A stretch of 54,736 bases of DNA, taken from the NCBI GenBank assembly GCA_001771935.1, contig MERD01000111.1, positions 1 to 54,736 of the forward strand. The letters run 5' to 3'. The notes under the pieces are model-generated. The model worked only from the letters and a program-made list of their open reading frames with translations, was not told the DNA's origin and made no database searches. Within the stretch, counting starts at the first letter, position 1. Each line of letters opens with the position of its first letter. Both the position numbers and the translations under genes were made by a program. Positions 1 to 8,273 of this stretch are shown piece after piece. The DNA comes from Betaproteobacteria bacterium RIFCSPLOWO2_02_FULL_67_26. GTDB taxonomy: Bacteria; Pseudomonadota; Gammaproteobacteria; Burkholderiales; SG8-41.

Positions 1-2
1 GG

Positions 3-194
3 CTGCACGCGGCGAACAACGTGTTTCTCGCGCTGGTGGCGAACTATGAAGGCTCCGCGCTGGCCACCGAATCGGTGTTTACCGCGCGCGAGCTCGATCC
101 GGTCTATTCGCTCGCGAGCCTGGTCGCCGGGGCGTTCGTCTTCCACTGGTGGATTTTCCGCGGCCGGGCCGCGCCGGCGGACGCGGCTTCGTGA
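3..194 (+). CDS. CPBP family intramembrane metalloprotease, C-terminal fragment
   Basis: Only the last 63 residues lie in the window; the gene begins upstream. The fragment opens with a His-Ala-x-Asn-Asn signature (LHAANN) followed by hydrophobic sequence. This matches the last conserved motif of CPBP (CAAX protease and bacteriocin-processing) membrane proteases. A second hydrophobic stretch near the end (SLASLVAGAFVFHWWIF) fits a final membrane helix, and the tail is short and polar. It ends 52 bases before mpl. The substrate cannot be inferred. The family call rests on one motif plus hydrophobicity. Confidence 0.6.
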   Translation: MHAANNVFLALVANYEGSALATESVFTARELDPVYSLASLVAGAFVFHWWIFRGRAAPADAAS

Positions 195-246
195 CCGCAG
201 CAGGCGCGCTACAATGACGCGCCTCGCACGGGCCGGTTCGGACGCC

Positions 247-1599
247 ATGCACCTTCACATCCTCGGCATCTGCGGCACTTTCATGGGCGGCCTCGCGTTG
301 ATCGCGCGGGCGGCCGGCCATCGCGTGACGGGCTGCGACGCCAACGTCTACCCGCCGATGAGTACGCAACTTGCCGCGCAGGGCATCGAGCTGATCGAGG
401 GGTGGAACGCGGACCAGGTGGCGCTCAAGCCCGATGTTTTCGTGATCGGGAACGTCGTCACGCGCGGCAATCCGCTCATGGAGGAAATCCTCGAGCGAGG
501 ATTTCCTTACATTTCAGGGCCCCAATGGCTGAGGGAAAACGTCCTCGTCGGAAAACGGGGCATTGCGGTTGCTGGTACCCACGGCAAGACCACTGTCGCC
601 GCCATGCTCTCCTGGGTTCTGGAACACGCCGGGCTCGAGCCCGGCTTTCTCATCGGCGGTGTGCCGGGGAATTTCGGCGTGTCTGCGAGACTCACCAACA
701 GTCGCTTCTTCGTGGTCGAGGCCGACGAGTACGACACCGCGTTTTTCGACAAGCGCTCCAAGTTCCTGCATTACCCGGCGCGCACCACGATCCTCAACAA
801 CCTGGAATTCGATCACGCCGACATCTTTCCCGACCTGGCGGCGATCGAGACGCAGTTCCACCACTTCGTGCGCACGCTGCCGGCGAACGGCTTGATCGTC
901 GCGAACGGCGCCGACGAGGCCCTCGCGCGCGTGCTGGCGCGCGGCTGCTACACGCCCGTCGAGCGCTTTGGCGCGCCTGAAGGCTGGAGCATTGGAGCGC
1001 AGGACGCAGGCGGCTTCGAAGTGCGCTGGAAGCGCGAGGCGCAGGGACGCGTCGCGTGGTCGCTCACCGGGGCGCACAACCAGGCCAACGCGCTTGCCGC
1101 GATCGCGGCGGCGCGGCACTGCGGCGTCGCGCCGGCGCAGGCGATTGCCGCGCTCGGCGCGTTCGAAGGCGTCAAGCGCCGCATGGAGCTGCGCGGGGTG
1201 GTGAACGGCATTTCGGTCTACGACGACTTTGCGCACCATCCGACCGCCATCGAGACGACCCTTGCGGGGTTGCGCGCCCGGGTGGACGGCGCGCGCGTGA
1301 TCGCCGTGCTCGAGCCGCGCTCGAACACGATGAAGCTCGGCGCGATGCGGGACCGGCTCGCGGCGAGCCTGGCCCCCGCCGACCGCGTGTTCTGCTACAG
1401 CGCCGGCCTCAAGTGGGATGCCGCGGCGGCGCTCGCGCCGCTCGGCGCGAAGGCGGAGGCGCATGCCGATTTCGACCGCTTGCTCGCGGCCCTTGCAAGC
1501 GCCGCGCGGCCCGGCGACCATGTCGTCATCATGAGCAACGGCGGCTTCGGCGGCATCCACGACAAGCTCCTGGCCCTGCTGGCCCAAGGGAAGCCATGA
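247..1599 (+). CDS. mpl: UDP-N-acetylmuramate:L-alanyl-gamma-D-glutamyl-meso-diaminopimelate ligase (Mpl)
   Basis: Cytoplasmic ATP-dependent ligase of peptidoglycan recycling. It joins the recovered tripeptide L-Ala-gamma-D-Glu-meso-Dap to UDP-MurNAc. At 450 residues it has the family's usual length. The N-terminus (MHLHILGICGTFMGGLA) is the characteristic Mpl Rossmann start. The Mur-ligase ATP loop GTHGKTT lies near residue 110, and the C-terminal domain carries the YDDFAHHPTAI motif. An upstream in-frame extension to base 46 is rejected because it has no Mpl similarity and runs through the preceding gene. A TACAAT box about 32 bases before the ATG may be the -10 element. The stop codon overlaps the next start (ATGA). 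Confidence 0.95.
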   Translation: MHLHILGICGTFMGGLALIARAAGHRVTGCDANVYPPMSTQLAAQGIELIEGWNADQVALKPDVFVIGNVVTRGNPLMEEILERGFPYISGPQWLRENVLVGKRGIAVAGTHGKTTVAAMLSWVLEHAGLEPGFLIGGVPGNFGVSARLTNSRFFVVEADEYDTAFFDKRSKFLHYPARTTILNNLEFDHADIFPDLAAIETQFHHFVRTLPANGLIVANGADEALARVLARGCYTPVERFGAPEGWSIGAQDAGGFEVRWKREAQGRVAWSLTGAHNQANALAAIAAARHCGVAPAQAIAALGAFEGVKRRMELRGVVNGISVYDDFAHHPTAIETTLAGLRARVDGARVIAVLEPRSNTMKLGAMRDRLAASLAPADRVFCYSAGLKWDAAAALAPLGAKAEAHADFDRLLAALASAARPGDHVVIMSNGGFGGIHDKLLALLAQGKP

Positions 1600-2777
1600 A
1601 CTCCATCGTCGCCAACGACCAGCTCGGCGCGTTCTGCCGCCACACCCACGTCGAGATGAATGGCGCGGATAGCGGGCCGCTCAAAGGTCTCACGTTCGCG
1701 GTCAAGGACATCTACGACGTATCGGGCGTGAAAACCGGCTTCGGCAGCCCCGACTGGTTGCGCACGCACGAGCCGGCGGCGCGCACCGCGCCCGCGGTGC
1801 AGTGGCTCCTCGATGCCGGCGCGCATCTCGTCGGCAAGACCCACACCGAGGAGATGGCGTGGAGCCTGACCGGCGAGAACGCCCACTACGGCACGCCGGT
1901 CAACGTCAACGCGCCCGGCCGCATTCCGGGAGGATCCTCGAGCGGCTCCGCCGCGGCGGTTGCAGCGGGGCTCGTGGATTTCGCGCTCGGCAGCGACACC
2001 GGCGGCTCGGTGCGGCTGCCGGCCAGCTACTGCGGCATCCTGGGCTTGCGCCCCAGCCACGGGCACATTTCGCTGGACGGCGTGTGCCCGCTCGCGCCGA
2101 GCTTCGACACCTGCGGCTGGTTTGCGCGCGATCCGGCCATCTTCGAGCGGGTAGGGCGCGTTCTTCTGCGCGACGCCGCTCCCGCGCGCGCGCCGGGACG
2201 GCTGCTGGTAGCGCAGGACGCATTGGCATTCGCCGACGACGCAGCGCAGACGGCGCTCCAGCCGGCGCTGGGCAAGGTCGCCGCGCTGATTGGCGCGCCG
2301 CAGTACGTAACGGTAGGGGACGAGCCCCTTACGACCTGGGGCGATTACTTCCGATTCCCGCAGGGCGCGGAAGCCTGGGAATGTCACCGCGAGTGGGTGA
2401 CGCGCGCGAAGCCCGGGTTCGGCCCCGCCGTCGGCCCGCGAATCGCCTGGGCGGCGACCGTCGCTCCAGGAGACGTTGCGCGCGCGCGGGCGCGGCGCGA
2501 GGAGATCACCCGGCGCATGGACGAACTGCTCCGGGATGGCGCGGTGCTCGCGCTGCCCAGCGCGCCCGGCATTGCATTGCTCAGGAACTCTCCGGCCAAG
2601 GTCGTGGACGAACTGCGCAGCCGCGCGCTGCCGATGCTGTGCATCGCCGGGCTTGCGCGCCTGCCGCAGGTGTCGCTGCCGCTCGCGACGCTCGACGGCT
2701 GCCCGCTCGGTCTTTCGCTGATCGCGGCGCGCGGCAACGACGCGCTCCTGCTCGATCTCGCGAAAAAACTGTGCTGA
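1596..2777 (+). CDS. Amidase signature family hydrolase
   Basis: A 393-residue member of the amidase signature family. These enzymes hydrolyse amide bonds with a Ser-cisSer-Lys triad. All three parts are visible: Lys in FAVKD near residue 37, the Ser-rich loop GGSSSGSA near 112-119, and the nucleophile in GSDTGGSVRLP near 138. The length and GLRPSHG motif resemble stand-alone amidases rather than GatA (about 480 residues), so a role in tRNA amidation is unlikely. The substrate is unknown. It starts inside the mpl stop codon, so the two are probably translationally coupled. Confidence 0.85.
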   Translation: MNSIVANDQLGAFCRHTHVEMNGADSGPLKGLTFAVKDIYDVSGVKTGFGSPDWLRTHEPAARTAPAVQWLLDAGAHLVGKTHTEEMAWSLTGENAHYGTPVNVNAPGRIPGGSSSGSAAAVAAGLVDFALGSDTGGSVRLPASYCGILGLRPSHGHISLDGVCPLAPSFDTCGWFARDPAIFERVGRVLLRDAAPARAPGRLLVAQDALAFADDAAQTALQPALGKVAALIGAPQYVTVGDEPLTTWGDYFRFPQGAEAWECHREWVTRAKPGFGPAVGPRIAWAATVAPGDVARARARREEITRRMDELLRDGAVLALPSAPGIALLRNSPAKVVDELRSRALPMLCIAGLARLPQVSLPLATLDGCPLGLSLIAARGNDALLLDLAKKLC

Positions 2778-3340
2778 TCTACATCCACGGCTTCAACAGC
2801 TCGCCCGCTTCGTCCAAGGCCCAGTTGCTGAAGGCGCGGCTTGAAGCGCTGGGGCGGGGCGGGGAATACGCGGCGCCGGCGCTGCCGCACAGTCCGGCAC
2901 GGGCCGCGGTTCTGTTGGATGCGCTCGTGGCCCGGCATCACGACGCGGCGCTGGTCGGCAGCTCGCTCGGCGGCTATTACGCGACATATCTCGCGGAGAA
3001 GCACGGCCGCAAGGCGGTGCTGCTCAATCCCGCGGTGCGGCCGTACGATCTGCTGAAGGATCACCTCGGCGTGCAGCAGAATTTCCACACGGGGGAGCGC
3101 TACGAACTCACCGCGCGGCACGTCGATGAACTCCGGTCACTGGAGGTGACGGCTATCACGCCCGACCGCTACCTGCTGGTGGTCGCGACCGGCGACGAGG
3201 TCCTCGACTACCGCAAGGCAGTAGAGCGCTACCGTGGATGCCGGCAGGTCGTGATAGAAGGCAGCGACCACGGATTGAGCGATTTCGCGGATTATCTGGA
3301 CCCGGTGCTCGGCTTCTGCGCCCAGCCGCAGCCGGGCTGA
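2771..3340 (+). CDS. yqiA: YqiA/YcfP-type alpha/beta-hydrolase (esterase)
   Basis: A 189-residue alpha/beta-hydrolase of the YqiA/YcfP family. It starts at a GTG that overlaps the last codons of the amidase gene; this start places IYIHGFNSSP at the very N-terminus, as in the family. The nucleophile elbow GSSLGGYYA is present, with a late Asp (GDEVLDY) and His (EGSDHGLSDF) completing a triad. E. coli YqiA has reported short-acyl esterase activity, but the physiological substrate is not known. The overlap suggests cotranscription with mpl and the amidase. Confidence 0.85.
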   Translation: MLIYIHGFNSSPASSKAQLLKARLEALGRGGEYAAPALPHSPARAAVLLDALVARHHDAALVGSSLGGYYATYLAEKHGRKAVLLNPAVRPYDLLKDHLGVQQNFHTGERYELTARHVDELRSLEVTAITPDRYLLVVATGDEVLDYRKAVERYRGCRQVVIEGSDHGLSDFADYLDPVLGFCAQPQPG

Positions 3341-3373
3341 CCCGCGGCGCGGCGCGCCCGCGCCGCCATCGCA

Positions 3374-3433
3374 TATAATTACGCCCGCATTGGAGACGGC
3401 GGACTGGTCGGTCCGCCGCTCAACGCGGTTTTT
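3374..3433 (+). promoter_or_regulatory. TATAAT box followed by a hairpin and T-run in the RNB-gene leader
   Basis: A perfect TATAAT lies at 3374-3379, with no good -35 at the usual distance. About 14 bases later comes a stem: GGCGGAC at 3398-3404 pairs with GTCCGCC at 3411-3417, and an outer GAG/CTC extends it. Five Ts follow at 3429-3433. The T-run is displaced from the stem by about eight bases, so this is not a textbook intrinsic terminator. It could be an attenuator, a small structured leader, or the terminator of the upstream operon. Confidence 0.35.
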
Positions 3434-3482
3434 CTATTGAGCCGCCCTCTCATCGGCCCGCCATCGCGCAAACACCCGCACC

Positions 3483-5360
3483 ATGAGCAAGAATGTCTTT
3501 TACGAAGAGGAGGGCGCGTTCAAGGTCGGAGCCGTGCTCGCCGATAACGATACTTCGCTGCAGGTGGAGGCCCCGCACGGCAAGCGTTCCAAGATAAAGG
3601 CTTCCGCCGTTCTGTTCCGCTTCGACGGCGCGCGCCTCGGGGAGTTCATGGGCGCCGCGCAAAAGCTCGCGGAGGGAATCGACGCCGATTTCCTGTGGCA
3701 ATGCTGCGGCGGGGAGGAGTTTTCGCACGAGACGCTGGAGCGCGAATACTTCGGCCGGCCGGCGACGCCCATGGAGTCGGCCGGCCTCCTCCTGAAGCTG
3801 CACGGCGCGCCGATGTACTTCTACAAGAAGGGCAGGGGCCGCTACAAGGCCGCGCCGCCGGACGCGCTCAAGGCCGCGCTCGCTTCCGTCGAGCGCAAGC
3901 GGCGCGAGGCCGAGCAGCGCGCGCAGTACGTGGCGAGCCTCGTCGAGGGGAAGCTGCCGCCCGAGTTTGCGCCGCTGCAATCGCAGCTGCTCTACAAGCC
4001 CGAGAAGCAGGGCATCGAGTGGAAAGCGCTCGAGGAGGCGTGCGAGAGGCTCAAGACGACGCCCGCAAAGCTCTTCGAGCGCTGTGGCGCGCTGCCCTCG
4101 TCGCACGACTACCACCTGAATCGCTTCCTGTTCGAGCATTTTCCGCGCGGCACGGCGTTCCCCGGCCTGCCGGCGCCGGCGGCGCCGCAGGACCTGCCGG
4201 TCGCGGAGGTCGCGGCATTCAGCATCGACGACGTCACCACCACCGAGATCGACGACGCGTTCTCGGTGACGAAGTCGCCCACGGGCAACTTGCGCATTGG
4301 CATTCACATCGCCGCGCCGGCGCTCGGCATCGCCCCGGATTCCGCGGTTGATGCCGTTGCCCGCGAGCGGCTGTCCACGGTCTATTTTCCCGGCGGCAAG
4401 ATCACCATGCTGCCGGATGCCGCGATCGAGGCTTTCACGCTGTCGGAGCGCCGGCAGTGCCCCGCGCTCTCGCTTTATCTCGACGTTGCGCCCGACGGGT
4501 CGATCGCGGCGCGAACGACGCGCATCGAGCGGGTGCCGGTCGCTGAAAATCTCCGCCGCTACGCCCTGGAGGAGGCGCTCAGCGAGGATGCGCTCGCGGC
4601 AGGCCGCGTCGAGCACCGTTTCGGCGAGGCGCTCACCGTGCTGTGGCGATTCGCCCGCGCGCTGGAGGAGGCGCGGCGCGGCGAAACCACGGATTTTGAA
4701 GCGCGCCCCGAGTACAGCATCACCATCGAGAACGACCGCGTGCGCATCGTCCGACGCCGGCGCGGCACGCCGATAGACCGGATCGTGTCGGAGTTGATGA
4801 TCCAGGTGAACAGCGCCTGGGGTAGCGAACTCGCGCAAAGCGGCACCGCTGCCATCTACCGCGTGCAGGACGCCGGCAAGGTGCGGATGAGCACCGTGGC
4901 GGCAGGCCACGCGGGCCTCGGCGTGGAGAGCTACGCCTGGGCGAGCTCGCCGCTGCGGCGCTACGTGGACCTCGTGAACCAGCGTCAGCTGATCGCGCTC
5001 GCGCGCGGCGAGGCGGCGCCGTATCGCGCCGGCGACGAGGCGCTGCTGTCCGCGATGCGCGACTTCGAGTCCGCCCACGAGGCCTACGGCGAGTTCCAGC
5101 GCCAGACGGATCGCTACTGGTGCCTGCGCTGGCTCCTGCAGGAAGGCGTTTCCACGGTCACGGCGACGGTGATACGCGAGAGCCTGGTGCGTTTCGACGC
5201 GCTGCCGCTGGTGGTGCGGGTGCCCTCGCTGCCGGCGCTCGAACCGGGCGCCCGCGTCGAGCTTGCGGTCACGGACGTGGACCTGCTCGAACTGATGCTC
5301 CATTGCGAATTCCGCGGGCAGCGCAATCCGGAATCCTTCGCAACGAGGGCCGCCGGTTAG
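3483..5360 (+). CDS. RNB-domain exoribonuclease (RNase II/R family)
   Basis: A 625-residue protein with a central RNB catalytic domain (about residues 240-560). Its signature SIDDVTTTEIDDAFSV supplies the conserved Asp residues that bind the catalytic metals, and GIHIAAP follows as in other RNB enzymes. A small beta-rich N-terminus and a charged middle part precede it. It is shorter than typical RNase R (about 800) and lacks the long basic C-terminal tail, which matches the proteobacterial group annotated as ribonuclease catalytic-domain proteins. Predicted to degrade RNA 3' to 5' in the cytoplasm. No clear Shine-Dalgarno precedes the ATG. Confidence 0.85.
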   Translation: MSKNVFYEEEGAFKVGAVLADNDTSLQVEAPHGKRSKIKASAVLFRFDGARLGEFMGAAQKLAEGIDADFLWQCCGGEEFSHETLEREYFGRPATPMESAGLLLKLHGAPMYFYKKGRGRYKAAPPDALKAALASVERKRREAEQRAQYVASLVEGKLPPEFAPLQSQLLYKPEKQGIEWKALEEACERLKTTPAKLFERCGALPSSHDYHLNRFLFEHFPRGTAFPGLPAPAAPQDLPVAEVAAFSIDDVTTTEIDDAFSVTKSPTGNLRIGIHIAAPALGIAPDSAVDAVARERLSTVYFPGGKITMLPDAAIEAFTLSERRQCPALSLYLDVAPDGSIAARTTRIERVPVAENLRRYALEEALSEDALAAGRVEHRFGEALTVLWRFARALEEARRGETTDFEARPEYSITIENDRVRIVRRRRGTPIDRIVSELMIQVNSAWGSELAQSGTAAIYRVQDAGKVRMSTVAAGHAGLGVESYAWASSPLRRYVDLVNQRQLIALARGEAAPYRAGDEALLSAMRDFESAHEAYGEFQRQTDRYWCLRWLLQEGVSTVTATVIRESLVRFDALPLVVRVPSLPALEPGARVELAVTDVDLLELMLHCEFRGQRNPESFATRAAG

Positions 5361-5475
5361 CTCTGCCGGGCCCGTTTCGAGCTCGCGACTTCACTTTAGA
5401 TGAGTGAGACAACCCCGCGTTATTAAAAGGCTTTCCGTGCGGAATCCGGGCGGGTAGGTTACAATGAGCCGCATG

Positions 5476-6477
5476 GGTCTGCTACCGGACAGGAAAGTCG
5501 TGCCGCTCAGGCGGCGGGCGAAGCACGCCCGCCACGCGCCGTGGCAGGCCGCGGTGGACCGGCTCGAAGCGCGCGTCGCCGAGCTCGAGCGCGGCATGGC
5601 CGCGTTCGACCGCCGCATGACGGCGCTTGGCAAGCATGGGCGCATGCAGGTGGCGGTAGCCGTGTCCGTCATGTTCCACGTGATCGTCATTTTGGGCGTG
5701 AGCTTCAAGCTGCCCGACCTGTCGAAGTCGATGAACCAGCCGCTGGAAGTGACGCTGGTCAATGCCAAGAGCCAGGCCCGACCGACGAAGGCCGACGCGC
5801 TGGCGCAGGCCAATCTCGACGGCGGCGGCAACACCGACGCCAGGCGCCGCGCCCGCAGCCCGCTGCCGGTGCCGCGCGAAGCCCGGCGGGAAGCCGACCT
5901 CGCCATGGCGCAGAAGCGCGTCGAGCAGCTCGAGCGCGAGTCAAAGCAGCTCCTGACGCAGGCCAGGTCGAAAACGGCGGTGGCCGCCGCGCCCGAGGCG
6001 CCGCAGCCGAAGGAGGAAGCCCGGGCCGCGCCGAACACGGCGGACATCATGAGCCGCAGCCTCGAGATCGCGCGGCTGGAGGCGAGCATCGCGCGCGAGT
6101 GGGAGAGCTACCAGCAGCGGCCGCGGCGGCGCTTCATCGGCGCGCGCACCCAGGAATTCCGCTTCGCGCGCTACGTCGAGGACTGGCGCGTCAAGATCGA
6201 GCGCATCGGCGAGCTCAACTACCCGCAGGCCGCGCGCGACCAGCGGCTCTACGGCAGCCTGGTGGTGACGGTGTCCATCAAGTCGGACGGTTCGCTCGAG
6301 CGCGTGGACATCAACCGCTCCTCGAGGAGCCGCATCCTCGACGCGGCGGCGCTGCGCATCGTCCAGCTCGCCGCGCCGTACGCGCCATTCGCGGCCGACA
6401 TCGCCAAGGACACCGACATCATCAGCATCACCCGGACCTGGATATTCACCCGCTCCGATCAATTCGTAGCCGAATAA
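5476..6477 (+). CDS. TonB-family energy-transducer-like protein
   Basis: A 333-residue protein: basic N-terminus with a short predicted coiled coil, one membrane helix near residues 57-78, a long Ala/Arg/Glu-rich coiled region (about 100-215), and a C-terminal TonB-like domain (YPQAARDQRLYGSLVVTVSI, then a two-residue-class tail). It probably spans the inner membrane with the C-terminus in the periplasm. No exbB/exbD is adjacent, so coupling to outer-membrane import is unproven. The start at 5476 is preferred over the ATG at 5464 because a TACAAT box at 5460-5465 overlaps the latter; if that box is the -10, transcription starts near 5472. Confidence 0.8.
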   Translation, partial: GLLPDRKVVPLRRRAKHARHAPWQAAVDRLEARVAELERGMAAFDRRMTALGKHGRMQVAVAVSVMFHVIVILGVSFKLPDLSKSMNQPLEVTLVNAKSQARPTKADALAQANLDGGGNTDARRRARSPLPVPREARREADLAMAQKRVEQLERESKQLLTQARSKTAVAAAPEAPQPKEEARAAPNTADIMSRSLEIARLEASIAREWESYQQRPRRRFIGARTQEFRFARYVEDWRVKIERIGELNYPQAARDQRLYGSLVVTVSIKSDGSLERVDINRSSRSRILDAAALRIVQLAAPYAPFAADIAKDTDIISITRTWIFTRSDQFVAE

Positions 6478-6481
6478 ATCC

Positions 6482-6569
6482 AGTTTCGAGTTTCGGGTTG
6501 TGAGTTTCGAGTTATATTGATCGTGATTTCGGTTTAAAACTCGAAACCAGAAACTCGCAACTCGAAACT
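6482..6569. repeat. Inverted pair of heptamer arrays (word AGTTTCG)
   Basis: Left arm 6482-6513 reads as 7-base units AGTTTCG, AGTTTCG, GGTTGTG, AGTTTCG plus AGTT. Right arm 6538-6569 is its reverse complement at 26 of 32 positions. A 24-base AT-rich spacer separates them. The right arm ends five bases before the aroE ATG, so the leader has no Shine-Dalgarno and could fold into a long hairpin next to the start. Confidence 0.85.
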
Positions 6570-6574
6570 GACGC

Positions 6575-7432
6575 ATGTCCGACCAGTACGCCGTCATCGG
6601 CAATCCAGTCGAGCACAGCCTGTCGCCGGCGATCCACGCGGAGTTCGGGCGCGCAACCGGTGAGGACATCGCCTACGGCAGGATCCTCGCGCCGCTCGAT
6701 GGATTCCGGACCGCCGCGCTGCGCTTCCGCGACGAGGGCGGCAGGGGCCTCAATATTACGCTGCCGTTCAAACCGGAAGCGTGGCGGCTGGCCGACAGCC
6801 ATTCCGCCGGAGCGCTCGTAGCGGGCGCGGTCAACGCGCTCAAGTTCGAGGGCGGGCGCATCGCCGGCCACAATACCGACGGCATCGGGTTGGCGCGCGA
6901 CCTGAAGGACAACTTGGGCTGCACCGTGCGCGGCGGCCGCGTGCTGCTGATGGGGGCCGGAGGCGCGAGCTATGGCGTGATGGAGCCGCTGCTGCGCGAG
7001 CTGCCGCAGTCCGTGGTCGTGGCCAACCGCACCGTGGAGAAGGCGAAGGCATTGATCGGCCATTTCGCGAAACTGGCGAGCGACCTCCGGGTCGGCCGGT
7101 TCACGTGGCTCCCTTACGACCGCCTGACAAACGACTCTTTCGACATCGTCATCAACGCGACGTCGGCGAGCCTGAAGGACGGCATGCCGCCGCTGCCGCG
7201 CGAGGTCTTCGCGCCGGGCGCGCTGGCCTACGACATGGTCTACGGCCGCGACACGCCGTTCATGACGTTCGCGGCCGGGTGCGGGGCGCGGGCCGCGGAC
7301 GGCCTGGGAATGCTGGTCGAGCAGGCGGCGGAGTCGTTCTTCATCTGGCGCGGCGTGCGGCCCGCCACGGGGCCGGTGATCCGGCTCCTAAGGCAAAAAG
7401 GCAAAAGGATAAAGGCAAAAGGAGGCCCATGA
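6575..7432 (+). CDS. aroE: Shikimate dehydrogenase (NADP+)
   Basis: Reduces 3-dehydroshikimate to shikimate in aromatic amino acid synthesis. The 285 residues show the AroE start (YAVIGNPVEHSLSPAIHAEF), the substrate motif NITLPFK with its catalytic Lys near residue 65, NTDGIG, a GAGGAS nucleotide loop near 127, and ADGLGMLVEQAAESF near the end. It is slightly longer than E. coli AroE (272). The extra Lys/Arg-rich tail (RQKGKRIKAKGGP) is encoded by a heptamer array, so it probably is not functional sequence. mtgA follows after 65 bases. Confidence 0.95.
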   Translation: MSDQYAVIGNPVEHSLSPAIHAEFGRATGEDIAYGRILAPLDGFRTAALRFRDEGGRGLNITLPFKPEAWRLADSHSAGALVAGAVNALKFEGGRIAGHNTDGIGLARDLKDNLGCTVRGGRVLLMGAGGASYGVMEPLLRELPQSVVVANRTVEKAKALIGHFAKLASDLRVGRFTWLPYDRLTNDSFDIVINATSASLKDGMPPLPREVFAPGALAYDMVYGRDTPFMTFAAGCGARAADGLGMLVEQAAESFFIWRGVRPATGPVIRLLRQKGKRIKAKGGP

Positions 7433-7486
7433 GCATCGGCCGACTCCAGCTTCACTTGTGCCTTGTGCCTTGTGCCTTCTGCCTTT
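7390..7486. repeat. Inverted pair of heptamer arrays (word AAGGCAN) across the aroE 3' end
   Basis: Left array at about 7390-7422 (AAGGCAA/AAAGGCA-type units) lies inside the end of aroE and encodes its basic tail. The right array at about 7455-7486 is complementary in sense (TGCCTTG/TGCCTTC units) and lies before mtgA. The arms can pair imperfectly. The same word recurs as an inverted pair at lptE about 10 kb away. Confidence 0.85.
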
Positions 7487-7497
7487 GAGGCGGCGAC

Positions 7498-8193
7498 ATG
7501 CGCCGCCTCATCCGCTGGACGTGGTATGCGATGCTGTTCGCCCTGATCGTGCTGGTGGGAGCGCAGTTCTGGATCCTGGCGCACATCTGGTACTGGACGG
7601 ATCACGACCCCGAGAGCACCGCATTCATGCGGGCGCGGCTTGCGATCATCCGCGAGGATGAGCCGAACGCGCGGCTCTCTCACGTCTGGGTGCCGTACCG
7701 CCGCATCTCCGGACATCTCAAGCGCGCCGTGGTCGCCGCCGAGGACGACAAGTTCGTGAGCCACTCGGGATTCGACCTGGAGGCCATGCACAAGGCCTAC
7801 GAAAGAAACGTGAGGGAAGGGGAAATCGTCTCGGGCGCCTCGACCATCACCCAGCAACTCGCGAAGAACCTCTTCCTGCCGGGAAGCCGCGCCTGGTGGC
7901 GCAAGGCGCAGGAGGCGGTGATCACGGTGATGCTCGAGACCGTGCTCAGCAAGCGCCGTATCCTCGAGATCTATCTCAACGTCGTGGAGTGGGGCGACGG
8001 CGTTTACGGGGCCGAGGCCGCCGCGCGCTACCACTACGCCACGAGCGCCGCCGCCCTGTCGCCGGCCCAGTCGGCGCGCCTCGCCGTCATGCTGCCAAGC
8101 CCACGCAGCTACCCGCCCGGTCGAGACACGGTCTACCTGCAACAGCGTTCCGCGACGATACTCGGGCGCATGCAGTACGCCCGCGTGCCCTGA
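7498..8193 (+). CDS. mtgA: Monofunctional biosynthetic peptidoglycan transglycosylase
   Basis: Polymerises lipid II into glycan strands on the outer face of the inner membrane. At 231 residues it has the normal MtgA length. One N-terminal membrane anchor (about residues 11-31) is followed by a GT51 domain: catalytic Glu in AAEDDKFVSHSGFD near residue 81, then GASTITQQLAKNLFL and KRRILEIYLNVVEWGDGVYG. No transpeptidase domain follows. Its TGA stop is formed by the first bases of the heptamer array that begins at 8192. Confidence 0.95.
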   Translation: MRRLIRWTWYAMLFALIVLVGAQFWILAHIWYWTDHDPESTAFMRARLAIIREDEPNARLSHVWVPYRRISGHLKRAVVAAEDDKFVSHSGFDLEAMHKAYERNVREGEIVSGASTITQQLAKNLFLPGSRAWWRKAQEAVITVMLETVLSKRRILEIYLNVVEWGDGVYGAEAAARYHYATSAAALSPAQSARLAVMLPSPRSYPPGRDTVYLQQRSATILGRMQYARVP

Positions 8194-8226
8194 GGGATGA
8201 GGGATGAGGAATGAGGGATGGGGGGT
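8192..8226. repeat. Heptamer array (word GAGGGAT), five units
   Basis: Units GAGGGAT, GAGGGAT, GAGGAAT, GAGGGAT and GGGGGGT run head to tail from the mtgA stop codon. A small hairpin (GGGTCA/TGACCC at 8223-8240) follows directly. No partner array in inverted orientation is seen nearby. Confidence 0.85.
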
Positions 8227-8273
8227 CAGGTAGAATGACCCGCCCTCGACTGACCACCGATTGGAGATTCCCC

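Noticed and set aside
46-246. N-terminal extension of mpl
   Set aside because: It reads through the end of the CPBP gene out of phase and encodes Arg/Ser-rich sequence unlike Mpl.
514-1587. Long open frame antisense to mpl
   Set aside because: Arg/Ala-rich shadow typical of high-GC DNA, with no motif and no start signal. The same holds for the other long antisense frames, such as 3450-5303, 8844-11441, 12136-13172 and 25950-27191.
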